Origin: Bolinopsis microptera
Lineage: Eukaryota; Ctenophora; Tentaculata; Lobata; Bolinopsidae
Length of the DNA: 64,000 nucleotides
Direction: 5' to 3'
Assembly (NCBI RefSeq): GCF_026151205.1
Contig: NC_087080.1
Location: 2,337,096-2,401,095, forward strand
Shown here one piece after another: positions 1 through 12,700 of the stretch (within the stretch, counting starts at the first letter, position 1; every line of letters begins with the position of its first letter). A program made the position numbers and the translations under genes. Below the pieces are notes generated by a model. That model did no database searches, was not told where the DNA came from, and worked only from the letters and a program-made list of their open reading frames with translations.

Positions 1-1
1 T

Positions 2-286
2 CTTACAACTACATGGTCAGATGAATATGGTAAATACCCTTACAACAATTCAGTATTCTACAAAGGTCCACTACTAGCAATAAACAGATATAGTGTCGCA
101 GCAACTTCCTTGCCAAGTCTATTCAACCTTAACATCTACAAAAGGTACACAAAAAACATGCTCATTGATCAACAAAACGAGGGCATTGCAGACGAATGGC
201 CCAACTTTATGTTACACAATATAACGGGACTAAGGAAATCAGAGCGCAACATCAACCGCAATGCTAATAATATCTCTGTCTCATAA
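2..286 (+). mobile_element. LINE-like reverse-transcriptase C-terminal fragment
   Basis: An open frame enters the window and ends at TAA 284-286. It contains NNSVFYKGPLLAINRYS, NLNIYKRYTKNMLID and DEWPNFMLHNITGLRKSE. These align closely with the end of the second fragment at 20829-21308 ([48 protein letters not shown]). Two diverged copies of one protein tail in introns indicate a retroelement; the link to non-LTR reverse transcriptase is by general resemblance. Confidence 0.6.
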
Positions 287-637
287 GCACGCCATCACAG
301 AATCAATTTCACTGCATACCATCTCAGTTACACTGCCATCAATTCGCCAGCAATAACGGCATGACGCTATGCGACTGATAACAGTCGTTAAATTTAAAAA
401 ATTTTGGAATAGCTAGCTAGCCGTAGAGCCTATGCGCCTTTCCACTCTTCACTCTGTGTGTCAATCTGTGTTGGAGGATTCTTTTAACAGCTAGAAAAGG
501 AGACTTTGTAGAGATCAAAGAATGACACTATTTAATAAATCAGTCAGTAGCGATCGATATAAAGACCTCCCCTCTCCTTACTTTATGGATACTGCAATCA
601 AGTTGGTAATGGATGTGTAAAATGTTTGTTTTTTCAG

Positions 638-711
638 GCAACGAGGATATTTACGAGGGCAATATGAAGCTCATATTGGGTCTCATTTGGACTCTTATTC
701 TCCACTATCAG
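638..711 (+). CDS. Filamin exon: end of CH1 domain
   Basis: Follows a TTTTTTCAG acceptor and ends at CAG|GTAACG, phase 0. Encodes the last helix of CH1 ([17 protein letters not shown]), the segment before the CH1-CH2 linker in filamins and related actin-binding domains. The earlier part of CH1 is to the left of the window. Confidence 0.9.
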
Positions 712-3700
712 GTAACGCTCAATTCCTTTTCTATTTCTCATTTATTTCACACCCTATTGTTGATTTACTAGACATTAACTTAACTGCTATTCACAGTTAC
801 GGTCATCGTAGGGATGAAGCTGCAATGAGATTATTAGATGATGGTTAAATGTTTTCTACTAGAAGTGTCTTACATTAAATAATAAATTCTCCAGATCAGT
901 ATCTGTATGGATGTAAAAGACGACGATAAGGACGGGAAAGGAAGTGGAGTTTCAGCTAAGAAACAGCTACAGAATTGGGCAACTGACCTTATCACCAACC
1001 TGCCTGAAGGTACGATCCTGCAATTTAATTTGGACGGTGATTTAGGTGTTATTAATGTATGTTCGTGCAGTTAAAATCTTCAAAAAGAGGTGGTTTTGTA
1101 GATGGTGTTACTGATAATTTCGTATATTACGTGTAACGCGCGAAAATATATCAGAATATCAAGTACTCAATCGTTATTGCAAATGCCACGCCCGCGCGAT
1201 GCGCGCGGCATGCTAGGTTTTTTGACCGATGGGAAATATGGAGTTGGTGACGTTGAACTCCATATATCTACGCTGAAGTCTGTACGTTTCGTCAGATGTT
1301 ACCCGACAGATCATATTGTCGGGCCGGTGCAGGCGAAAGAGTCAGAAACACTTGGTCAAGAAATTGATAATAATCACTGGTCGTTCTGGGACTCAAAATG
1401 TCTCTCAATAGATACAGATAAGAAATGAAAAATCACGATTATTCTCTGAAACTTATAACATCTCATCGCTGGTAAGTGGTAACCTACCGACCCACTAGTC
1501 ACTAGTGACGTAACCAAGAGCCCCGCTGTGGGGGGGGGGGGGCGCCAAATCGTCGTTTGAATGTGTGGTTGGGACAATTTTGAAAAACTTAGCTAAGGTA
1601 CTAGCAAAACTGCGTGTTTTGCTTTAGAAACAAACTTTTTGGGAGGGGCCCTCTCAGCAGTCTGCATTGCAATCAAACAAGGATAGTTACTTTATTGAAT
1701 ACACAATAGTACTAGTAGTAATCTTGAAATAATTCAAGTTAAAAATCCGATTATTTACAGATATGTAGCTGAAAAGTGTTATATATGCTAGGATAAAATT
1801 ATATCGAATTTGTAGGATTCAATTTTATTTTGTGGTCCTCAAGGATAATGCACTGGCCAGTATTTGAGTGGAAATCTGGGCTCTTATAATAGTAGCTTGT
1901 ATATTGTTCGTTAACAAATAGAATTGAATGGATTGCTCTTGCTGTGTCAGTAAATTTGGTAGGGTCTAGAGTTTTGTTGGAGAGCAAACAATAAAACCAA
2001 GATGGTTTTGTATTGGATTGTACATCAGGAGTACAGGATGATGAATTAAAGGTGTACTTTTAATACTTGTAATATAATAGTCATAAAATGAACATTTTGG
2101 AGGTATCATCATCCGTTACGATGGGTAACTCATTCGATTGTTAATGCAAGACAGTAAGTCGTTCTGCTGGGTATGCTTGCAGGCTAGATACCCAATACTC
2201 TAAATCAAACAGCCTCAACTCTGGTTCCAGGTTTTTAGATCTGGTCACCTTCATGTCGCACCACTTAACAGCTCTACCACTTTGCGATATATATATATGG
2301 GATATAATATATATCCATACTATTATATGACCATATTTGGGCATATATATGGGATATAATATACATACATACTATATGACCATATTTGGGCATATATATG
2401 GGATATAATATACATACATACTATATGACCATATTTGGGCATATATATGGGATATAATATATATATGAGTTTAAGTGTTTACACTGTAGGAATAGCTGAA
2501 GCCCTTCAAGTATTAAAAGTACACTTCGTAATATGTGAACGATCCTGTCCATACTCTATATAATAATAATAGTATGGATATAATTAAAGAATAATTTAAC
2601 ATCCATTGGACATGTACTATGGTTACATGTATTACCAAGGTAATGTATTACCAAGGTAACGTATTACCAAGGTAATGTATTACCAAGGTAACGTATCACC
2701 AAGGTAACGTATCACCAAGGTAACGTATCACCAAGGTAACGTATCACCAAGGTAACGTATCCCCAAGGTAACGTATCACCAAGGTAACGTATCACCAAGG
2801 TAACGTATCACCAAGGTAACGTATCACCAAGGTAACGTATCACCAAGGTAACGTATCACCAAGGTAACGTATCACCAAGGTAACGTATCACCAAGGTAAC
2901 GTATCACCAAGGTAACGTATCACCAAGGTAACGTATCACCAAGGTAACGTATCACCAAGGTAACGTATCACCAAGGTAACGTATTACCAAGGTAACGTAT
3001 TACCAAGGTAACGTATTACCAAGGTAACGTATTACCAAGGTAACTTATTACCAATGTAGTTTTGTGACACTCTTGAGGAGTATAATAACATGAGATATCA
3101 GATCTGATAACTTTTAAGTTAATAAGACTATTCTAGACATGATCAATGTTATGATGTATTAGTTAGACCGTGCGCTCACTGTGCTTAGACCTAGAAACAA
3201 GACTTCTTGTTTGTATCAGGCTTCCCCCCCCCCCCCCCCCCCCCCCCCCGGATCGTAAAACATGAAATTAGGTAGAAAACAGGATTCTATGGCCAACGAT
3301 TATTGAAGAAAGTAATATTAATATCCCAGTTGTGTTTAGACATTCCCATTTTGTAATAGAGTAATAGGCTAGGGGAAATTTCCGAATAAGTCTACATAAA
3401 ACTCCAAAAGGTTAAATTGTAAAACAGGTCCTCATTTGGTATGGTTATTTCGACCAAACAAAAGATGAGCCACATGAGCTTATTTTTAGGGAATAATCAG
3501 ACTTAATTTTTCTTGGCAATCATCGAAGCGTCGTTTTACTTTGCCATGTTTGATGTTTCTACAGATTATTTCAGAAAGCTTCTAAGATTGTAATCTTATG
3601 TTTGGCTTGTTGATTCTCTCAGGAGGCAGGAACTGCATCGAAATTGTAAAAATTGCAGCGAACTCAAATGTTCCATGTAGAAAATAAAAGACACAAATCT

Positions 3701-6700
3701 GGGGTTTTTATATCAGAATAACAATAATTACATAAAAATATAAAAATGAAATTTCACCTACAAACAACAAAGTCGACAATCTAAAAATTTAAGCTGGGTG
3801 ACGTCACTACAACATAAAGTCCCGAGTCCATTGTTTCCAGATCTCTATAAAAAGCTGGAAACGGTGCCGGGCTGGAGATCTTGTCCTGATTTAGACAAGT
3901 CGGGCAACTACTGGTACCAGAGCAAGGAGAGCCAGCTGGATTGAGGAGGCTGAAAAGTAAAGTGTTACTCAGAGCTGATCATATACCTAAGAACCACAAA
4001 AGGTCTGCTGTACGGTTACTTTTGATACTTAAATTATTATTGTAAAATAAACCAAGATCATTCCTTAACTTACCGCCGGCATCAGCGTCATCTGCTTCTG
4101 CTTCTACTTCGACTTCAGCTTCTACTTCGGGTTCAGCTTCTGCTTCGGGTTCAGCTTCTGCTTCGGGTTCAGCTACTACTTCGGTTTCAGCTTCTGAAAA
4201 TATTACACTCATTTAAACTACTCAACTTTTATATGCAGTCGTTGAGTCGTCGTTAAACTCATATGCATAACATTACCTATATATTGTTTCATCAACGAAA
4301 TTTATATATTTTTAAGTTAGAAATTAATGACAACTATGAAAATAAATCTGTGGCAAAAGAAATGTTGATCATTACCTTGGCAGTTAACGAACATGACCAT
4401 GGCGAAAAGGGTGATAGCAATGAACAGCTTCATCTTTGGAGTACTTGGGAGTTTGGAGCGAGGCTAGAGTAGGATATCAATTTTGAAACAGAAATAAAAT
4501 AAAAAATTAAAATTTCATATATTGTATTATTTCTCCGACAAAATCTTAAAATATCAAACTTAAAACGTAAATATAGATAACAATATAAAAGCGCGACATT
4601 ATAAATATCATACGAGTTTAATAAGCTGATAAAAGCAAAATAAACGACAAACGCACAAGAACATGTTTACTATGTCGCAAGTATCTATATTGAGTTAAGT
4701 TACTGATGACGGGCCAATCCGAATAAAAGATGGAAACCAAGAACTGATTTGCTCAACCGAGGAGTAGAGCCCATTCTGTGCTTATGAAAGTGAAAGCGAT
4801 TTGCGTGAGGCCACCTATTTTCATAACACCTCACAGAGTAGTAGGGGAACACTTTCTCTTTACCCTGTCAGCGAGCTGATGATAGGTAGTACTTAGGTGT
4901 CCGGACAGCGACCTGAGAAAGAGAGACTTCACGTGATTTTATCTGTTGTAACGTGACTGTTTTTATGGACAGAACAGTTTGCACGTGGCCCTGCAGGCTG
5001 CACGTGATCTGGACACGTGGGCAGACGCGCGCAATATCTAATGTCATTTATAGTCGAGCGTTGAAAACTAGTTTCTCTTTCATAAATCATATCACTGTCA
5101 TCGCTCTCAGATTCTACATATTTTATTACACGCGTCTTTTAATAAACCTTCTGACCTAAATAAATGCGAAGTGGAGGCTGATACTGCAGTTTTTCACTTT
5201 TTTCATGGAAATGTCGTGAGTGGTCAAAGTTTTCTTAAATATCAAATATCAAATACTCATTTAAGTTATGAAAAATAATTCTTCTTCTTGGCAAATGCCT
5301 GGTATCGCTTGAATGACACCTTGAAACCGTGCTGTATGCGCTCTATTAGCCATTAGGTCACTTAATGTTACCATTTGGGTCCAGATTATACCACTTTATA
5401 ATTATTAGCTATATATATATACCGTGTTGCCAGACTCGTTTAGAGCTGCAATAACATGCATTTTGATCGAGGATCGCCCAAATAAAAGTAAAATAAATAA
5501 ATAAAACCTGAGATTATTATTGTTTTAAATTTAATTAAGCTTAACCCAATGTTTCCTCTTTTCTCGAGGCTACAGATGACAAACCAAAATACTGAACGCC
5601 ACAAATCTTGAGCACATGTGCTCAAAATTTATTATGCTACATTTTTGACTTCACAATAGTGACCAAACGAATCACTAACAATTAGATAATTAGGCTAATA
5701 AGTAACGGTAATTGGAAAATATTATCTTTCTTCTTGTCTTGATTGGGCCGTTTAAACGTTATGTAGGCTTTTTTCACTGGGAACAAAATAGTTGCGGGCA
5801 ACGATTTCCCAGAGACTTGTGAAAAGCCCGTGATAATCAGATGTTCACGAACAGAGCTAGACGCTGTGTGCTAACTGCGGTCGCAAACGGCCCAATCGTC
5901 CGGGTCGCAAATTACCCATTACGTTTTTTCAACTATTACTCTTGAACCAAAGGCGTTAGGATAAAATATAAACTGCAGCATAAGTTATAAAGAGCGGGAG
6001 AGCGAGCGAGAGCGGGAGCAAGAGGGGGAGAGAGAGGGGAAGAGAGGGGGAGAGAGGGGGAAAGAGAGGGGGAGAAAGGGGGGAAGGAGAGAGGGAGGGA
6101 GAGGGAGGGAGGGGGAGGGGGAGAGAGAGGGGAGAGACGGGGGGAGAGAGAGGGGGAGAGAGAGGGGGGAGAGAGAGGGGAGGGAGGGGGAGGCCGGAGG
6201 AAGGGAGAGAGAGGGAGAGAGAGGGAGAGAGAAGATTCTAACCGTTGGTCGAATCACCTGTAAAATCTCATCTTGAGATGTTGCAGCTCAATAATTTCAT
6301 CAATCATCATACTGAATCCAAAATTCCTGAAGGATGTAATAACAGAAGATTGAAGTCTAAGTTCTCTCTCTTTCAATTTCTGTTTCGATGATACATTATT
6401 TCACAAAATTAAGGAAAAGGGTGCTACTCAGGACGAGATTTCACTAAAATACTCGTGTATCACCATGTGATAGTGAAGATGACATTACACTATGCTGCAC
6501 CCACAACCTAGCACCCTGCCTAGACGGGAGGGAGGGAGGGAGAGAGAGAGGGAGGGAGGGAGGGAGAGAGGGAGGGACAGTACCGTGTCACTACCTCAGC
6601 ATATGTGACACGGTGCTGCATATTTGTTTTGTTAGTGAGAGTATATTTTGCAAAGTTTAAAACTTAGCCCATACACGACCAACTATGAGCCAATATGTCG

Positions 6701-9700
6701 CGATAATGTGAAAATTAAAGTGAAGTGATCCATAATACCGAGCAGACGAGAATTAACATGTAAACTGTCATGATCCTGTAAAGAAACCAACATGTATGGT
6801 AAGGTGAGGCCCGTGATTCTCTTTCACTTTCACTTTAGTGTCGATGCTGTCATCGCAGAGTCCTCAGCAGTGTGTAACATGACTCCAATATAATATGTAG
6901 TTAGGGTGTGACATCACCCCTGCCACCTATGTTTTATTTATGTGGTATTGCTGATTGTTTGAAGTAAATTATATCAAAGAAAGGCGGATTTTTTAGGGGA
7001 GGAGGAAGGGGCGACATCACTATTCAGCACTATTCATTACTATTCATCACTATTCATTACTATTCATCACTATTCATCACTATTCACCACTATTCATCAC
7101 TATTCATCATTATTCATCACTATTCATTACTATTCATCACTATTCATCAATATTCACCACTATTCATCACTATTCATCACTATTCATCATTATTCACCAC
7201 TATTCATCACTATTCATCACTATTCATCACTATTCATCACTATTCATCACTATTCATCACTATTCATCACTATTCACCACTATTCATCATTATTCACCAC
7301 TATTCATCACTATTCATCACTATTCATCACTATTCATCACTATTCATCACTATTCATCACTATTCATTACTACTCATCACTATTCACCACTATTCATCAC
7401 TATTCATCACTATTCATCACTATTCATCACTATTCATTACTATTCATCACTATTCACCACTATTCACCACTATTCATCACTATTCATCATTATTTACCAC
7501 TATTCATCACTATTCATCACTATTCATCACTATTCACCACTATTTATCACTATTCATCACTATTCATCACTATTCACCACTATTCATCATTATTCATCAC
7601 TATTCGCCACTAATACTATTCACCACTATTCATCACTATTCATCACTATTGATCACTAATTATCACTATTCATCACTAATCACTATTCAGTATTCATTCG
7701 AGTAAATTCGGGGTTTCACCCGTAATTCATCAACATAATAATGGTATGTATAGAGATGATTTACCTTTCTCGCTATTTATCTACCTTTCTCGCTATTTAT
7801 TTTTATATTTAAGATTTATCACCATTCTTATTAAAACTTCGGCTTATTAGAGGAAGGAAAGAAATAGTCTTATAAAACGTCAAATAATGAAGGTCCGGTA
7901 CTAGTACACGAAGTACACGTACTGTGTAACTGTACGTTTGCGTGTATTTAACAGGTGTAACGGTACGCGTACAAAGTTCGGTTCTGTTTACATACTCAGC
8001 ATAATGACTGTGGATACTGAACACGCACTTATACGGATATTTGTGTACTTTTAATTACGAGTTCTTCGATTAAAACTTGTTGCAATTTTTAAAACATCAT
8101 ATAAAACATCTTCACAAGTTCTGCCATAGATGACGTCTTTGGCAGGATGAGGAGGGTAGCAGGGAGCAGGGAGCAGGGAGCAGGGAGCAGGGAGCAGGGA
8201 GCAGGTAGCAGGGAGCAGGGGGCAGGGAGCAGGGAGCAGGGAGCAGGGAGCAGGGAGCAGGGAGCAGGGAGCAGGGAGCAGGGAGCAGGGAGCAGGGAGC
8301 AGGGAGCAGGGAGCAGGGAGCAGGGAGCAGGGAGCAGGGAGCAGGGAGCAGGGAGCAGGGAGCAGGGAGCAGGGAGCAGGGAGCAGGGAGCAGGGAGCAG
8401 GGAGCAGGGAGCAGGGAGCAGGGAGCAGGGAGCAGGGAGCAGGGAGCAGGGAGCAGGGAGCAGGGAGCAGGGAGCAGGGAGCAGGGAGCAGGGAGCAGGG
8501 AGCAGGGAGCAGGGAGCAGGGAGCAGGGAGCAGGGAGCAGGGAGCAGGGAGCAGGGAGCAGGGAGCAGGGAGCAGGGAGCAGGGAGCAGGGAGCAGGGAG
8601 CAGGGAGCAGGGAGCAGGGAGCAGGGAGCAGGGAGCAGGGAGCAGGGAGCAGGGAGCAGGGAGCAGGGAGCAGGGAGCAGGGAGCAGGGAGCAGGGAGCA
8701 GGGAGCAGGGAGCAGGGAGCAGGGAGCAGGGAGCAGGGAGCAGGGAGCAGGGAGCAGGGAGCAGGGAGCAGGGAGCAGGGAGCAGGGAGCAGGGAGCAGG
8801 GAGCAGGGAGCAGGGAGCAGGGAGCAGGGAGCAGGGAGCAGGGAGCAGGGAGCAGGGAGCAGGGAGCAGGGAGCAGGGAGCAGGGAGCAGGGAGCAGGGA
8901 GCAGGGAGCAGGGAGCAGGGAGCAGGGAGCAGGGAGCAGGGAGCAGGGAGCAGGGAGCAGGGAGCAGGGAGCAGGGAGCAGGGAGCAGGGAGCAGGGAGC
9001 AGGGAGCAGGGAGCAGGGAGCAGGGTTAAAGTCAAGCTGACTTCAGGGTATGACTTCAGAGGGGTATTACTACTAGTCCGACCTACGCCTGATAACCCTC
9101 CAAATATCCTTGTCCGCAGTCCTTCCTCAGAGTTTGCTCTAACTTCCTTCATTAACAGATAGTTTGTATCGGTCGGTCTGTGCTGTACAATGCACAGGTT
9201 CCTATAAGATTACATCACAAAATCTTCAAGGAGAGCGGGTGAAGCAGAGCTAATGATATGGATTTGTTTTTCTAGACGTTATTTGACGATATTAATGAAC
9301 TCTATGTTGTTGGAATTATGGTTTTACCGAATTTTTACCATAATATCGAATATCATTTTAGGTCCACATTTAGTTTTAATTTTAAGTAAATGACTTGACA
9401 CAGTAAGAACAACAATTAAGAAAAGATAATCATAAAAGTCAAATAGTAAAAAGAAAGCAAAATGACAAAATCACCACGGCCATGGTTTAAATTTGAACAC
9501 TGAAATCACCTAAATTTACCCGAACGTATAATTTAAGTGACCGAAAGTTTTTGAATTCGTGTCTGATTAGCATGAAATCCTCCGCTTCGTCCGTATAAGG
9601 AAGTAGTTGCTCAATCTCTGCGAATTGCAGCGGGGGACCGCTGCCTCTGAAAATAAAACATGGTTTACAATTTATACCTTGATAAAGGTGCTTAGAAAAT

Positions 9701-12700
9701 AAATGCATTTATTGAATTATCTGACTTATCGTTTTATATTAACCTTAGAATATAAGTAAATATTGGTTTATCTGACTACCTTACTCGGGAATATTATGAC
9801 TGGGATAAAGTGGTGGGTTTTGGAAAATTCCGCCATATTTTTCCCGGTCATTAATTTTCCCAGTCATAAATTAACCCGCTATAATGTTCCCGAGTAAGGT
9901 AAACTAATAGTAATACATTTTGATGCTTGGTGGGTTTTGGAAAATTCCGCCATATTTTTCCCGGTCATTAATTTTCCCAGTCATAAATTAACCCGCTATA
10001 ATATTCCCGAGTAAGGTAATCGTTTTACGTCTTACATTAACCTTAAGTTGAACTAGACTAGCTAGAAAAGCTCAGAGTTATTATCTTAAAATCAAGCTTG
10101 ACATGTTATATATCTAATATCATTATAACTATATTATGTTGTATGATTAATTATAGTCGACAATATATGTTATTGTCAAATCCATGTACATGAGAATTAA
10201 TGAGGAATCTATAATTGATAAAAAGTAATGAGCCAGAAATGTAACTTATTAAAATAATAATTAGTCGGTATATTTCAAACTTACGACGTTCCTAGACAAG
10301 TCGGGCAACTACTGGTACCAGAGCAAGGAGAGCCAGCTGGATTGAGGAGGCTGAAAAGTAAAGTGTTACTCAGACTTCAGAGCTGATCATATACCTGAGA
10401 ACCACAAAAGGTCTGCTGTACGGTTACTTTTGATACTTATTATATACTTTTGATACTTAAATTATTATTGTAAAATAAACCAAGATCATTCCTTAACTTA
10501 CCGCCGGCATCAGCGTCATCTGCTTCTGCTTCTACTTCGACTTCAGCTTCTACTTCGGGTTCAGCTTCTGCTTCGGGTTCAGCTTCTGCTTCGGTTTCAG
10601 CTTCTGAAAATATTACACTCATTTAAACTACTCAACTTTTATATGCAGTCGTTGAGTCGTCGTTAAACTCATATGCATAACATTACCTATATATTGTTTC
10701 ATCAATGAAATTTATATATTTTTAAGTTAGAAGTTAATGACAACTATGAAAATAAATCTGTGGCAAAAGAAATATTGATCATTACCTTGGCAGTTAACGA
10801 ACATGACCATGGCGAAAAGGGTGATAGCAATGAACAGCTTCATCTTTGGAGTACTTTGGAGTTTGGAGCGAGGCTAGAGTAGGATATTAAATTAGAAACA
10901 GAAATTTGTTTAATTAATAAACACATTCATCTAAAGTTATTTGGAACTATACTAGATTGGGAAACTGAATTAGATGCAATTAAATTATAGTACATAAATA
11001 AGAGTTTTAACGGGGCACTGTGATTCATATTACTCCTTTTTGCCGAAAAGTGATGAATCACATAAGAAGATCAGCAGTTCGCTTGAAATAAAAAATGATT
11101 TCTCATTTGTGGACCGCCTTTTTATCATGCACGCATAGCGAAACCGATCTGAAGATTTCTTTGTCTTTACAGAAATGGTATAAACTATCTGATAAGATAA
11201 TAGTTTATTGTTATCAAGACATGCTCGCCCGACCACCAAACACAATACACCATCGTGCATCCCGAATTAAACTGCTGGGAGACAACAAAGGCGCTGGTGA
11301 GAGATGGCAGTGCGGGTACCGGTGCTATTGTCCAATTACAAGCTTGAACTCAGGGCACGTGTGCCTTGCTTTTGTCAGGTCATTGGGATCTCTGAAGTGT
11401 CAGCCGCTCCATGCTCGTGCAAAACAAAAGTCGTTCATTAGCCCTGAGAACTGTGGGCTGAAAATAACAATGCAGGCAGCCTGACCGGAGAGTTGGGTTG
11501 GTGGCACGTGCCTGGATCCCACCTGCCGGGCCCACTTGCTGGCATCTTATTGGACACAACTATCTAGACTGTCTTACTTGATTCAGTGACGGGCGCCAAT
11601 TTATTCGGAAATAAACGCTAGCAAATGTAATGCAGTATTCCGACTGTCTCTTTGTCTGAATAAATAGAAAGTAATATTTATACTAAATATTTTCCAATTT
11701 TATTGAACAGATATCAAAACAGAACATTAGCAAACCTCACTGACTGTAAACTATACCTTATTGAGCAGAAATTATGTGGAAATAATGTGGAAATTATGCG
11801 GAAATTATGTGGAAATTATGTGGACATAAATCTGGGCAGACATAAATACATTAATGTATTTGCATAATTCATAACATATGAACTCAAACGTTGCTCTTCG
11901 AAAGAGCGCGAACTTTCCTGCACGTACATGGTACCCGGATATTCTAACGGACTTTAAATGAACGAATATCACGTTAGTCGTATTGTTTCGTTCAACAGAC
12001 CAGCTGGAAATATCTCGCTTTCAACATGTGTCATGTGATATGTGGCTAATAAAAATTACCCAATCATTCAAATTGGAAATTCTAGATACCAAACTTTAAA
12101 TCACTGTACAGACTTGATTGTTTGGGCAATTCATCATTTCAATAAAGCCAATGAAGCAATGATACTTCGTCACACTCTTCGCAGCCTTTTATACTATAGG
12201 TTCGTCTGTCTTTAAGCAGTCGTCACCAGTAATCCAGCGGCCATGTTGAATGCCATTTACTCAAATTATTTGTTATATAGTAGTGTTGAAAGTATTAAAA
12301 CAGACCTGAGTTAATGAAGAAGTTTTTGTGGTACAGATAGGACCTTAATTCCCTTAATTAATTAATTAACTTAATTAATTAAGTTCTAGCCTACTCAATA
12401 CTCATTGATATTAAACAAAGTTAAACCCAAACTTGGACGACCTACGCAGTGCCTGACTCAGTAGAAATGTTGGAATTCAGGCTTTGTTAAACAAGTATTC
12501 CCAGGATCTGTTGTTGTTGACAGATGTGTGGACACCTGTTCTGTAAAGTATCAAGTGGACAAGTGTGTCACTGGGCATTTTCAATGTTTTCAAATCACTA
12601 GATTTGGGGACATATTAGTACAGACTAGTCTACAGAATTTGAGTTTCTCTCTACTTATCTTCTAAATCTAAATAAATATCTAAATAATTCACCATAAATC

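Noticed and set aside
2634-3052. CRISPR-like array
   Set aside because: Contiguous 16-bp tandem units with no unique spacers, in animal intronic DNA.
5985-6257. 90-codon Ser/Pro/Leu frame on the minus strand
   Set aside because: Translation of the GA-rich purine tract.
8112-9152. Long open frames on both strands (up to 346 codons)
   Set aside because: They are translations of the 7-bp GGGAGCA satellite; no splice or start signals support a gene.
11095-11484. 129-codon plus-strand frame
   Set aside because: Unstructured composition, no splice support or recognisable motif; likely chance.
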